Positions 44,403 to 53,387 are shown, counted from the stretch's first letter. The stretch: DNA of 64,000 nucleotides from Pseudomonadota bacterium (GCA_023444445.1 JAEXMK010000016.1:75237-139236); one strand, 5' to 3'. Notes: generated by a model from the letters alone, not told the origin. Numbers and translations: made by a program.

Positions 44403-45430
44403 CAGCGAGCCTCCTTGCGGCGCAGGCGCGGGTCGATGATCGAGATCAGAACATCCACGATCAGGTTCGCAACGATGAAGAATAGGCCGGCCACCAGCAC
44501 CACGGCGGTCACGGCGTTGAGGTCTTTCTGCAGGATGGCGTTGAGCCCATAGGAAGCAAAACCGCCCCAGGCGAAGACCATCTCGATCACGAAGGCATTG
44601 CCGATCAGCGACGCGAATTCGAGACCCATGATCGTCAGCGGCGCTATGGAAGAGAGCTTCAGCAGGTAACGAAAGATGATGACCCGCTCCGGCACGCCGA
44701 AGCTTTGCAGGGTGAGCACATGGTCCTTGCGCTGGTTTTCAATCATGGAGGAGCGCGTGATGCGGGTGATCTGGCCGATCCCGGCCATGGAAAGTGCGAA
44801 AGCCGGCAGTGCGAGATGCTTCAACGCATCGAGCACGACATCGAAACGTCCGGCCAACATGCCGTCGACAAGGATGAAACCGGTGGGACCGCCCTGCCAG
44901 CCAAGCGAATGATCGAGCCTGCCGATGATCGGCCAGCCGGAGAGAAAGCGCGCTGCCAGCAATTGCAGCGTGATGGCGAAGAGAAAGCTTGGGATCGTGA
45001 CCCCAGTAAGCGACAGGATGCGGCCGATATGATCCAGCGGCCGGTCGCGGTAATGCGCCGTGATGACGCCGAGCGGGATGGCGACGAGGAACATGAAGAT
45101 GACCGAAACCAGCACCAGTTCGACGGTGGCGGGAACGGTCTGCGCGAGATCGGTCGTAACCGGACGCTGCGACACCAGCGAAAAACCAAGATCACCGTGC
45201 AGCGCGTTGCCGATATAATCGAGATATTGAACGGCGAGCGGCTTATCGAGGCCCATCTGCCCGCGCAGCGCATCCACCTGCTCCTGCGTTGCCGCCGGAC
45301 CCAGCGCCATGCGGGCGGGATCTCCGGGCACCACGCGGGCGAGCACAAAAATCATGATGGACAGGGCAATCATGACCAGCACGAAAGTGCCGAGCCTGTT
45401 CAAAATCGCGATCAGCGGATGTTGCTGCAT
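44402..45430 (-). CDS. Peptide-type ABC transporter permease (DppB-like, HyuA/DUF917 operon)
   Basis: A 342-residue inner-membrane permease, first gene of the operon: N-terminal helix LGTFVLVMIALSIMIFVLA, RVVPGDPARMALGPAATQEQ, and an EAA-like loop LTLQSFGVPERVIIFRYLL. The ATG at 45430 is the family-consistent start; the frame extends to 45496. Compared with standard DppB the loop GWPIIGRLDHSLGWQGGPTGF is of the type found in glutathione/dipeptide permeases. Confidence 0.9.
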   Translation of the reverse strand: MQQHPLIAILNRLGTFVLVMIALSIMIFVLARVVPGDPARMALGPAATQEQVDALRGQMGLDKPLAVQYLDYIGNALHGDLGFSLVSQRPVTTDLAQTVPATVELVLVSVIFMFLVAIPLGVITAHYRDRPLDHIGRILSLTGVTIPSFLFAITLQLLAARFLSGWPIIGRLDHSLGWQGGPTGFILVDGMLAGRFDVVLDALKHLALPAFALSMAGIGQITRITRSSMIENQRKDHVLTLQSFGVPERVIIFRYLLKLSSIAPLTIMGLEFASLIGNAFVIEMVFAWGGFASYGLNAILQKDLNAVTAVVLVAGLFFIVANLIVDVLISIIDPRLRRKEAR

Positions 45431-45505
45431 CGGTGGAACGTTCCTTGTGCGTCGGTTGGCTGAGCACAAGTTTTCATCGTCGATGCCTTTCAACAATCTC
45501 CAAAA

Positions 45506-45540
45506 GGTATAGTTTTTTGAAAGATTGGTATAGGTTTTGG
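45506..45540. promoter_or_regulatory. Direct repeats, probable site of the LuxR/MalT-like regulator
   Basis: GGTATAGTTTTT at 45506-45517 and GGTATAGGTTTT at 45527-45538 are near-identical, in the same orientation and 21 bp apart (two helical turns). They lie in the 135-bp gap between the ABC operon start and the divergent regulator gene. MalT-type regulators bind direct repeats, so this is the natural operator candidate. Confidence 0.6.
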
Positions 45541-45565
45541 TGATTAAATCTCCTATCCATTGCGA

Positions 45566-47917
45566 ATGACGCTGTTACCCCGAACCCGCCTTTGCCGTCG
45601 CATCGCCCGCCAAACCGATGGTGTGGTTTTTCTGCGTGCGCCGGCGGGAGCGGGAAAAAGCGTGCTGTTGGAGATGATCGCGAAGGAACTGGGTGCCACC
45701 ATATGCTGCACGCACCAGCCGCGAAGCGATGAAGTGGCCGATGGCTTCCTTCTATGGGATGTGCCGGTCGTTGCGCGGGCCGTGCGTATGCCTGCCGGTA
45801 TTCTGGAATCGGTGCGGGTTTTGATCATTGCCTGTCGACCCGATCAACGGGTCAGCGGGCTGGCGCGACAGATCCTGCATCGCGGTTCGCTCACCATTGG
45901 GCCGGATGAACTGGCACTGGGGAACGATGAAGCCGAGAGCCTTCCATTCGAACAGCGACGCATCGCCCTTGAGGATTTTGCGGGATGGCCGGCCTTCCTG
46001 GCGTTGGCGCGGCAGCCGGATGAAAGGCTGTGTGTAGAGTATCTGCGGGAAAACTATCTGACGCATCTTTCTCCCGGCCAGACGGTCGACCTCTGCTTCT
46101 GGCTGGAAAACCCGTCTGCGGAACCCAAGGCGGAGTGGAGGGACTTGCTCCCACCTTTCCTCACCGGACGTCCCGAGCAACATCCCACGCTCATACGGCT
46201 TTTGACCTTGGCCGCGCGCGAACGCCTCGCGATTTTGCAGGCCGGCAGCGCCGTGGTGGAGGTTGCGTCCGCTTTTGAAAGGGCAGGGAACTCGCTCGCG
46301 GCGATGGCGATGTTGCTCGACCGGGGTTATGAGACCCACGCCGCACAAATGCTTGAACGCGCTCACGGCCGCGAGCTGATCTACCGAAGCAGCATCGACA
46401 GGTTTCGCGAGATCATCATGCGATTTTCACAGGAGATGATTGCGACGAATGAAACCGTGCTGTTTGCCGTGACACGCGCCCTGCTGAAACAGGGGGAATT
46501 GCAGCGCGTGCGACATCTCGTCGGCAAAAGCCTTGGATCGGACTATCTCGATCCGTTGAAGGCGCTTGCCAGGGACTCACGATTTTCTTTTGCCGCCCGA
46601 ACTTTCCGGCTGAACCTGATGATCGCCGAGGACTTGACGCCAAACGACGCGATGATAACGCGTCTCGGCGAGTTCATGGCCGATTATCCGTTGGACGACC
46701 ACGGCAAGTGGGCGTCCTACTACAATGCGTTGCTTGAATTCGAAATCCGCCGCCGCAATTTTCGCGAGGCGGAGGCGGCTGCTGCCCGCGCCCTTATCTA
46801 TCTGCGCAAGATGGGCGGGCAGCCTTTACTCGAATTCTTCATCCATCTGCATCAGATCGTGCTCCGGCTAATGAGCGGTGACGTGCTTATGGCGCGCCGG
46901 GCCGCGCAAGAGGCGCGCGCAAGGCTGGAGCAGGTGCCGCATGATGCCGCGCAGGAGTTCCGGATGTTGCGGCTTGCAGAAGCCTGTCTCGCCTATGAAG
47001 CGGGAAAGCCACGAGATTTGCTGCATTTCGTTGAGCACGAATTCGATGACTTCGCCGCCGCTGAAATCTGGCCAAGCCTGATGCAGTTTGCGTTGTTTTA
47101 CGCCTCGCAGGTGCTGATCGACCATTTCCCGATGACGGTTCGTGCGGGTTTTCTGGACGGCCTCTGGATCCACCTCTCGGAAGGGCTCCAATTCCATGCG
47201 ATGATGGAGATCAGGACCGCCATCGCCTACCAGAATGCCAATCGCTGGGCGGATGCTGCCGCCACTCTTTCGGCAATCCGCATGCCGATGGGCCGCAACT
47301 GGGTGGAAAGTGCGCATGAGGATCTTTCAAGGCTGACGCGCCGTGACGAAATCGCTTACGTCATGGCGTGGCTGCGTGACGCCGTGCATCTTTTCACGCC
47401 ACGCGCTTATCTCTCTCGCCAGATAGATGCGATGATCGCCAATCCCAAAGTTACCAATCGGGAAAAAGTGGCACTCAGGATATGGCAGGGCTACGCCGCC
47501 CACCAGCGCCGCGACAATGCCGCCGCCCGCGCGCATATTCTCACAGCTCTTGAATCGGCGACCCGCCTTGGTTGCAGGGGTGTATTGTCAGAGGAGCGCA
47601 TCTTCCTGTCTCCACTTTTGAACAATCGTCGCATCCGGAGTTTCATCGAGACCTCTTCCGATGTCCGTACCGCGCTGTCGATATTTGCCGACTCGGTAAA
47701 CTCCCCGCAGGCGCGCGCCTTGCATGGCGGGCTTTCCCAGCGGGAAGCGCAGATGCTTCAGCTGCTTGCCGGCGGCATGTCGAACAAGAAGATCGCCCAG
47801 ACGCTGAACATCTCGGAAGTGACGGTAAAGTTTCACCTGGGCAACCTTTTCCGCAAGCTGGATTGCAAGCGGCGTTCCGAAGCCATTCGTGCTGCGAAGG
47901 CTCTGGACTGGCTTTAA
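45566..47917 (+). CDS. LuxR-family ATP-binding regulator (MalT/LAL-like)
   Basis: A 783-residue regulator. An N-terminal ATPase module has Walker A LRAPAGAGKSVL (about residues 22-33) and RVLIIACRPDQR as the following strand; the middle is helical TPR-like (about 230-700); the C-terminal LuxR HTH reads LSQREAQMLQLLAGGMSNKKI, ISEVTVKFHLGNLFRKL. The ATPase module is somewhat compact compared with MalT. MalT-like proteins are activators that need ATP and an inducer. Its divergent placement to the ABC/HyuA/DUF917 operon makes it the probable activator of that operon. The ATG at 45566 is preferred over a TTG two codons upstream. Confidence 0.87.
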   Translation: MTLLPRTRLCRRIARQTDGVVFLRAPAGAGKSVLLEMIAKELGATICCTHQPRSDEVADGFLLWDVPVVARAVRMPAGILESVRVLIIACRPDQRVSGLARQILHRGSLTIGPDELALGNDEAESLPFEQRRIALEDFAGWPAFLALARQPDERLCVEYLRENYLTHLSPGQTVDLCFWLENPSAEPKAEWRDLLPPFLTGRPEQHPTLIRLLTLAARERLAILQAGSAVVEVASAFERAGNSLAAMAMLLDRGYETHAAQMLERAHGRELIYRSSIDRFREIIMRFSQEMIATNETVLFAVTRALLKQGELQRVRHLVGKSLGSDYLDPLKALARDSRFSFAARTFRLNLMIAEDLTPNDAMITRLGEFMADYPLDDHGKWASYYNALLEFEIRRRNFREAEAAAARALIYLRKMGGQPLLEFFIHLHQIVLRLMSGDVLMARRAAQEARARLEQVPHDAAQEFRMLRLAEACLAYEAGKPRDLLHFVEHEFDDFAAAEIWPSLMQFALFYASQVLIDHFPMTVRAGFLDGLWIHLSEGLQFHAMMEIRTAIAYQNANRWADAAATLSAIRMPMGRNWVESAHEDLSRLTRRDEIAYVMAWLRDAVHLFTPRAYLSRQIDAMIANPKVTNREKVALRIWQGYAAHQRRDNAAARAHILTALESATRLGCRGVLSEERIFLSPLLNNRRIRSFIETSSDVRTALSIFADSVNSPQARALHGGLSQREAQMLQLLAGGMSNKKIAQTLNISEVTVKFHLGNLFRKLDCKRRSEAIRAAKALDWL

Positions 47918-48019
47918 GACGTCTGCGATCTCTGAAACATCTATCTTCCGCGTGCGCTTAGCCACAATGGTGCATGAAAGTCGTCATGCCACCCGCATAG
48001 ATTGGGGGTCAGCAACGCC

Positions 48020-48424
48020 TCACACGCCCTTTATGATATTGCAGATGCCCTCGCGAATGACGTTTTTGTCGGCGATCTGTCCTGCCTGGATATTGAAAAC
48101 GGCATCGATCCGGACAGCATTGCCTTTTTGCCTTGCCACCACCCGCAGCGTCTGAATTCTGCCGCTGCCGCTCGTTTCCTGATGGGCATCGATGGACGAG
48201 AGCGCCTTGTTGATCTGGATGCCGGAGAAACCTTCCGCTGCGACGGCTTGGGCAAGCTTTTGAAGGACCGCAGGTGCCTTGGCTTTCGGCAGTTCCTGCC
48301 ATGACTTATAAGACACTGCGGTCACCATCGGCACCCCCGAAACGGTGAAGTTTTTCTCGCAGGATGCTGCGAAAGCAGGGCTTGAGAAGGCGATGAGGCC
48401 AAGGGCTGCAATAAGAGATTTCAT
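48020..48424 (-). CDS. Small secreted protein, function unknown
   Basis: A 134-residue protein with a Sec signal peptide (MKSLIAALGLIAFSSPAFAAS). The mature part has two cysteines (near the N-terminus and in REGICNIIKG), which may form a disulfide. The start at 48424 is fixed by the signal peptide; the frame reaches 48751 but would cross the small gene upstream. I do not recognise a family. It lies 45 nt after the 72-residue HTH-like gene on the same strand. Confidence 0.65.
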   Translation of the reverse strand: MKSLIAALGLIAFSSPAFAASCEKNFTVSGVPMVTAVSYKSWQELPKAKAPAVLQKLAQAVAAEGFSGIQINKALSSIDAHQETSGSGRIQTLRVVARQKGNAVRIDAVFNIQAGQIADKNVIREGICNIIKGV

Positions 48425-48468
48425 GGGTAATGTCCGATTGTTGGTGAGGTTTTCAGCTGTCGCCCGCA

Positions 48469-48687
48469 TCAGAACGACGATCTTTTTCCACGGTAGGTCG
48501 ACGGTGGCGGCAGGGCTTCGTGGGCTTGAGCCAGCGTTTCCAGCCATGTTCCCAACCCCTCGGGAACGGCTTCGTTGCCCGCTTCCAGCGCCTCGATCCA
48601 TGAGAGTTCGCATTGCAAGGCAGAGGCAATATTGATTGGTGTCCAGCGGATCACCCGCAGGCATTCGTTGAAGCGATCTGGCGACAT
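48469..48687 (-). CDS. Small HTH-like protein, function unknown
   Basis: A 72-residue protein beginning MSPDRFNECLRVIRWTP and continuing NIASALQCELSWIEALEAGN, a helix-turn-helix pattern like that of XRE-type proteins (recognition helix followed by an E-G-N turn). Similar short proteins occur widely in Rhizobiaceae. The SD is weak. It may be a small DNA-binding protein; no partner toxin is visible. Confidence 0.55.
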   Translation of the reverse strand: MSPDRFNECLRVIRWTPINIASALQCELSWIEALEAGNEAVPEGLGTWLETLAQAHEALPPPSTYRGKRSSF

Positions 48688-48934
48688 GATGATTTGTTAT
48701 GTTCCCCGTCATTTTCTGACCGAAGCTTGCCCAAGCGGTCACAAGAGTCAATCATTTATGCAACTTTTGATTGGCTTGGATTGAATCACTTCTAGCTGTT
48801 CAGTCGGCCGGATCAATTTGCGCCGAGAGCAATCCCCCGCTTGTCAGGTTATGCTGCCCGGAACTGGCCCGTGCAAAGATCGGCCGGAATGCATGGATAG
48901 TCGCCCTCAGGATTAAAGCCCTGGAGTCTCAGGC
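48688..48934. other. Intergenic region before the gamma-glutamyltranspeptidase stop
   Basis: About 250 bp with no supported gene. The A+T-rich part near 48750-48800 may carry the promoter of the small minus-strand gene pair. No clear terminator for the transpeptidase was found. Confidence 0.3.
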
Positions 48935-50698
48935 TCAGATTCCGCCCCCTACAACCGCCCCCTCGCGTCGTGGATCGGCGCTGCCGGCCAAACCTTGCGC
49001 GGTTATCTCAATGGCATGCAAACCGGAATTCATCTCACCTGGTTTCACCTCGTAACCCAGTGCCTTCAGCGGACCGGCCAGTTCTTCCGCGCTGGTGCCT
49101 GCCTCTATGTCGTAGGTGCCGAACCGGTTGATCAGATGCGGCTGGGCGACGATCGCCTCAACCGGCATGCCCCAGTCGATATAGGCGATCAGCGCCTGCG
49201 CCACATAGCCGATGATCTGGCTGCCCCCGGGCGAACCGATGGCGAGCAGTGGCTTGCCATCTTTCATCACGATGGTCGGGGCCATGGAGGAGCGCGGCCG
49301 TTTGCCGGGCTCGACGCGATTGGCGATGGGCAGGCCGCCATCATGGGTTTTGAAGGAAAAGTCGGTCAACTCGTTATTGAGCAGGAAGCCGTTCGTCATC
49401 AGACGCGAGCCAAAGCCGTTTTCGATCGTCGTCGTCATCGAGACCACATTGCCTTCCTTGTCGACAATGACAAAATGGCTGGTGGAGGGCAATTCGAGCG
49501 CTGCATCCCGGCCAAAAAGCAATGCGTGGTCCCATTCCGGCTCGCCGGCCTTGACGGCATCCTTGGTCAGTGCCTTGTCGCCGTCGAGCAGCTTTGCCCG
49601 TTCGCCCAGATACGACTTGTCCAGCAGGCCCTTGACCGGAAGTGGCACGAAACCGGTATCAGCGACGTAACGCTCGCGGTCGGCGAAGGCGAGACGTTGC
49701 GCGTCGCCGATAATGCGCCAGCTTTCGACGTTTCTCGGCCCCAAGGACTTGAGATCAAAATTTTCCGCCAAGCCGAGCATCTGGCCGATGGCGATGGCGC
49801 CTGACGATGGCGGTCCCATGCCGCAAACATCAAGGCCACGATAGAGGAGGCAGACAGGCGCGCGCTCGATGACGCGATAGTTGGAAAGATCGGAAAGCGA
49901 CAGCACGCCGGGGTTGTCGGTGGCCTCGTGTACAGTCTTGACGATCTCCGCGGCAATTCTACCCTTGTAAAAGGCGTCTGCGCCGCCTTTGGCGAGGGCC
50001 GAAAGCGTCTCGGCATAGGCAGGGTTTTTCAACAGGGCGCCGGTTTGCAGGGCCGCGACGGAGGTGTCAAAGAAATAGGACCGTGCCTCTGGATATTTCT
50101 TCAACCGGTCGCCCTCGGAGGCGATCAGGGACGCCAGGCGCGGCGACACTTTGAAGCCCTCGGCCGCCAGCTTTTCCGCCGGCTTCAGCAGACTTGCCCA
50201 CTCCGCCTGTCCATAGCGTTTGTGGGCGTCCTCGAGAAGTCGCACCGTTCCCGGCGTACCAACGGAGCGGCCGCCGATGACAGCGTCCATGAATTTAAGC
50301 GGCTGACCCTTGTCGTCCAGGAAGAGCTTTGGTGTGGCCTCCATCGGCGCCGTCTCGCGGCCGTCCAACGTCGTCAGCTTGCCGGTTTTCGCATTGTAAT
50401 AGACGAGGAAGGCACCCCCTCCGAGGCCTGAACTCTGAGGTTCAACCAGGCCCAGCACCGTCTGCACGGCCACCATCGCATCTATGGCGTTGCCGCCTGC
50501 GGCGATCACGTCGCGCCCCGCCTCGGCCGCCAGCGGATTGGCCGCTGCGACCATGAAGCTCTTTGACTCGACACGTCTGGCTGTCGCAACGTCGGTCGCT
50601 TTTTCGGGTGCCACCGTATCAGAGGCCTGCTGGGCGAAGGCAATTGCGGTTGACAGCACCAGGGCGACAGCAGCTTCACCGAGAATTCTCATTTTCAT
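48935..50698 (-). CDS. ggt: Gamma-glutamyltranspeptidase (periplasmic)
   Basis: A 587-residue Ntn-hydrolase precursor that cleaves or transfers the gamma-glutamyl group of glutathione and related compounds. A signal peptide (AAVALVLSTAIAFAQQ) sends it to the periplasm. The large subunit has AAGGNAIDAMVAVQTVLGLVE and a GGGAFLVYYNAKTG block; autocleavage occurs before the Thr of LPSTSHFVIVDKEGN (about residue 403), and the small subunit contains GFGSRLMTNGFLLNNELTDF and APTIVMKDGKPLLAIGSPGG. The start at 50698 has GGAG upstream; the frame to 50767 adds an unlikely leader. Confidence 0.93.
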   Translation of the reverse strand: MKMRILGEAAVALVLSTAIAFAQQASDTVAPEKATDVATARRVESKSFMVAAANPLAAEAGRDVIAAGGNAIDAMVAVQTVLGLVEPQSSGLGGGAFLVYYNAKTGKLTTLDGRETAPMEATPKLFLDDKGQPLKFMDAVIGGRSVGTPGTVRLLEDAHKRYGQAEWASLLKPAEKLAAEGFKVSPRLASLIASEGDRLKKYPEARSYFFDTSVAALQTGALLKNPAYAETLSALAKGGADAFYKGRIAAEIVKTVHEATDNPGVLSLSDLSNYRVIERAPVCLLYRGLDVCGMGPPSSGAIAIGQMLGLAENFDLKSLGPRNVESWRIIGDAQRLAFADRERYVADTGFVPLPVKGLLDKSYLGERAKLLDGDKALTKDAVKAGEPEWDHALLFGRDAALELPSTSHFVIVDKEGNVVSMTTTIENGFGSRLMTNGFLLNNELTDFSFKTHDGGLPIANRVEPGKRPRSSMAPTIVMKDGKPLLAIGSPGGSQIIGYVAQALIAYIDWGMPVEAIVAQPHLINRFGTYDIEAGTSAEELAGPLKALGYEVKPGEMNSGLHAIEITAQGLAGSADPRREGAVVGGGI

Positions 50699-50788
50699 GG
50701 TCTTATTCTCCAAAGCGGTATGACTCGTTAATGTGAGAGCGGCCTTCCACCGAGAGCCAGTTATCATTTTTGCCGGCGCCCCTCCAAC

Positions 50789-51007
50789 TCAGCCCACTGC
50801 CGAGTATCTAACGCCGCCCGTGTCCATAACTTGGCCGATCAACGGCAAATCGAGCGCGCTGTTTGTCACTTCAGAATGAAGCAGATCATGGAACGGTAGA
50901 GGCATGCCGCTTTCCCGGTCGTAGTGCGTCGCACGCTGAGCTTGAGCCGCGGGACCAATGTGACGGCCAATGAAAGAATGTAATTTTGTCTCATCGAGCG
51001 GTGTCAT
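50789..51007 (-). pseudogene. Small ORF, possible remnant of a methyltransferase gene start
   Basis: A 72-codon frame with a good SD (GGGGGAA) and start MTPLDETKLHSFIGRHIG. The first ~15 residues remind me of the N-terminus of a class of SAM-dependent methyltransferases, but similarity is lost afterwards and the frame stops early. It is either a truncated remnant or an unrelated small protein. Confidence 0.3.
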
Positions 51008-51351
51008 TGCATTCCCCCAAATCTCTTCGTTGGCGGGCAAAGAGCGACCGCAATTTAACAGGCCAGTGAATGCGCGTAGACAAAGTGACATAGCTCAATG
51101 CCACGAAATTGTCACGCCACAGGCTATCGCGCTTTTTGGTCGTTCAATCGTGTTCAGAAGAGGTGGAGCTTTGCTTATTTCTCATTGGTGCATTCTTGGG
51201 GTTTGCCTCGGGCAGTTCCGAAAGGGTTGCGGAATGGCCACACCTTCACTTTCGAGGACAGTTTTTCGCTAAACTGCAACCGCTAAAGTTGTTGCGATGA
51301 TGTGTCGGGATGTTATCTCTGCGTCAGGTTGAATCATTAAGGGGATGAGGG
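51008..51351. promoter_or_regulatory. Region upstream of the polysaccharide export gene
   Basis: No gene is supported; short plus-strand frames at 50970-51300 look non-coding. It should contain the promoter of the export lipoprotein gene, which is preceded by GGGGATGAGG as SD. Confidence 0.35.
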
Positions 51352-52488
51352 ATGAAAAAGTTGGGGGCGATTTTGCTGATGGCTCTTTTGAGCGCATGTG
51401 CAAAGCCATCTGACGGACCGACCGCGGGCAATATCCGGTCTGCGACGTTCCCTCGAACCAACGAGAAAATTCCCGTCATCGAGCTCGCTAATGCATCGGC
51501 AACCACGGTTTCTGCCGGAAGCACGCTGAACGCCTCCGGACCCGGCCTTACCGCGCTTCGCAACACCGGTTACAACGCCCAGAGATTGCGGCGCGGCGAC
51601 GTGATCGACATCACCGTGCTGGATACGGGAGAAGATGGACTTTTCTCCCCGACACAGAGCAAGACGCTTAATCTCGGCCGCTTTACGGTGGATCAGAGCG
51701 GCTCAGTGAATATTCCCTTCGTTGGCAAACAGAGGGTTATTGATTCCACACCCGAAGGGCTGCAATCGCAGGTCGTCGCCGGCCTCAAGGGGTCGGCCGT
51801 GAACCCGCAGGCCGTCGTGACTGTCGTCGATAAGCCGACGAGCGCCGTCATGCTCAGTGGTGCGGTGAAGAATCCCGGAAAGATCGTGCTCACCGCCCGG
51901 CAGGAGCGGGTGCTCGATGCGCTCAATCAAGCCGGCGGCCCGACTGTCGCTGCGGGCGCGGCCACGGTCACTGTCGTTCGTGGCTCGCAAAGGGCCAGCG
52001 CGCCTCTTGACCGCGTCATGCGGGAAGACCGTCAGAATATCCGCCTGTCACCGGATGATCAGATCATGATCGATGGCGACGCGGCGAGCTACACCGCACT
52101 CGGTGCCTTCAAGAGTGCCGGTGAATTCCAGTTTGAGGCCGGAAAGCTGACCCTGGCGCAGGCCGTGGGCCGCGCCGGTGGCTTGCTGGATGACCGCGCA
52201 GATGCGCGCAATGTCTATGTCTTCCGCAATGAGATTATTCAGGTTCCCGCCGCAAGGGTGCCCGGCGCAAAAGGCCCGGTCGCGACGGCCACGACCATGC
52301 GGCCCGTGATCTATCACGTCAACATGCGCGACGCTTCCAGCATCGCCCTCATGCAGCTCTTCCAGATGCAGAAGGGTGATGTGCTTTATGCAAGCAACGC
52401 GCCGCTGGTGGATTCGGCCAAGCTGCTGACCGTGTTCCAGAAGAGTGTGCCGACGGCTGCCGCGCCGCTTCCCGGCGGCGGCAACTGA
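51352..52488 (+). CDS. Outer-membrane polysaccharide export lipoprotein (Wza/OPX-like)
   Basis: A 378-residue lipoprotein: signal peptide ending in the lipobox LLSAC, so Cys21 or nearby is lipidated. The Poly_export domain starts at RLRRGDVIDITVLDTGEDG and includes FTVDQSGSVNIPFVGKQRVID; two SLBB-type domains follow (SAVMLSGAVKNPGKIVL, ALGAFKSAGEFQFEAGKLTLAQAVGRAGGL, abridged as two similar segments). It would form the outer-membrane channel for a capsular or exopolysaccharide. No synthesis genes are next to it; it is convergent with the T6SS kinase gene, 11 bp apart. Confidence 0.87.
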   Translation: MKKLGAILLMALLSACAKPSDGPTAGNIRSATFPRTNEKIPVIELANASATTVSAGSTLNASGPGLTALRNTGYNAQRLRRGDVIDITVLDTGEDGLFSPTQSKTLNLGRFTVDQSGSVNIPFVGKQRVIDSTPEGLQSQVVAGLKGSAVNPQAVVTVVDKPTSAVMLSGAVKNPGKIVLTARQERVLDALNQAGGPTVAAGAATVTVVRGSQRASAPLDRVMREDRQNIRLSPDDQIMIDGDAASYTALGAFKSAGEFQFEAGKLTLAQAVGRAGGLLDDRADARNVYVFRNEIIQVPAARVPGAKGPVATATTMRPVIYHVNMRDASSIALMQLFQMQKGDVLYASNAPLVDSAKLLTVFQKSVPTAAAPLPGGGN

Positions 52489-52499
52489 CCAATGAAGCG

Positions 52500-53387
52500 C
52501 TACAGAAGCTGTAGCGCTTCCATTGCCGTTTGTGGACGAAAGGCAGGATCGTCACTGCAACAGGCCTGCGCAAAATCTTCGAGGCCTTGCGGTGACTCTG
52601 TCTTATCCGTGGCGATTAGCCGCCGGGCGAGCCGTCCCACGGCGTATATGTCCTGATCCGGCCTTGCTGGTGCGCCTTGCATCTGTTCCGGCGGCGCAAA
52701 TTCAGCCGAGGCCGCAAAACGAAGGCCCTGTTCCGCGTGTTTCCGGCCAATTTGAAGGGCGATGCCGAAGTCGCCCAGCCTTGCCGTTTCGAACTTGCCG
52801 TCCGACAGCAGAATATTGGCTGGGGTGACGTCGCAGTGCACATGTCCAGATGCATGTACTGCACTCAGCGCTTGCAGCACGCGGCGAAGGATCACGATCG
52901 CCTGCGAGGCGGCAATCGGTTGTACAGACATGATTGATGCCAGTGAGTGCGCAAACCACGGCTGCAACAGGCCAGGCCGACCATCCGGCAACCGCAAAAG
53001 CGCGGACGTTTCCGCAAGGCAGGGATGGCGCAGCGCGAGCCCAATCTCGGCTTCGTCCCGTAAGCGTTGCAGCAGAACGGTGTCGTCCCTGCGGGCAGGC
53101 GGCACGGTTTTCAGTGCGTGCAGCGAGCCGAGATCGCGGTGACGCAATTGCAGCAAAAGTGTCGTCTCACTCTGGTAAGCGGTGAAATTCACGGCAAAGC
53201 TGTCCGCAATCCAGTCCGGTTTTTCGCCGGAAATATCTGGCAATTTTCGATCCAGTGCATTTCGGATCTGGTCGATCAGGTCTTGCTGCTCCTGGTAGCT
53301 TCTTTCCCGCGTGCCCTCATGGCGGATGCTTCGCCAAAGGTCGGAAAAGCGGGCAGCTACCTCCGGATAGACAAGTTCAACGCTCAC
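52500..53387 (-). CDS. ppkA: T6SS serine/threonine kinase PpkA-like
   Basis: A kinase-like protein of about 295 residues if started at the GTG at 53387 (GGAAA upstream); a TTG at 53399 is the alternative. It lacks the transmembrane and periplasmic parts of Pseudomonas PpkA. Kinase landmarks: Lys in SLHALKTV, catalytic loop VHCDVTPANIL, metal-binding LGDFG and FAPPEQM. The loop deviates from HRDxKPxN (Arg to Cys, Lys to Thr), and no glycine-rich loop is obvious. In A. tumefaciens PpkA phosphorylates TssL to let Fha bind. It is the last gene of the imp operon and overlaps tagF/pppA by 11 nt. Confidence 0.85.
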   Translation of the reverse strand: MSVELVYPEVAARFSDLWRSIRHEGTRERSYQEQQDLIDQIRNALDRKLPDISGEKPDWIADSFAVNFTAYQSETTLLLQLRHRDLGSLHALKTVPPARRDDTVLLQRLRDEAEIGLALRHPCLAETSALLRLPDGRPGLLQPWFAHSLASIMSVQPIAASQAIVILRRVLQALSAVHASGHVHCDVTPANILLSDGKFETARLGDFGIALQIGRKHAEQGLRFAASAEFAPPEQMQGAPARPDQDIYAVGRLARRLIATDKTESPQGLEDFAQACCSDDPAFRPQTAMEALQLL

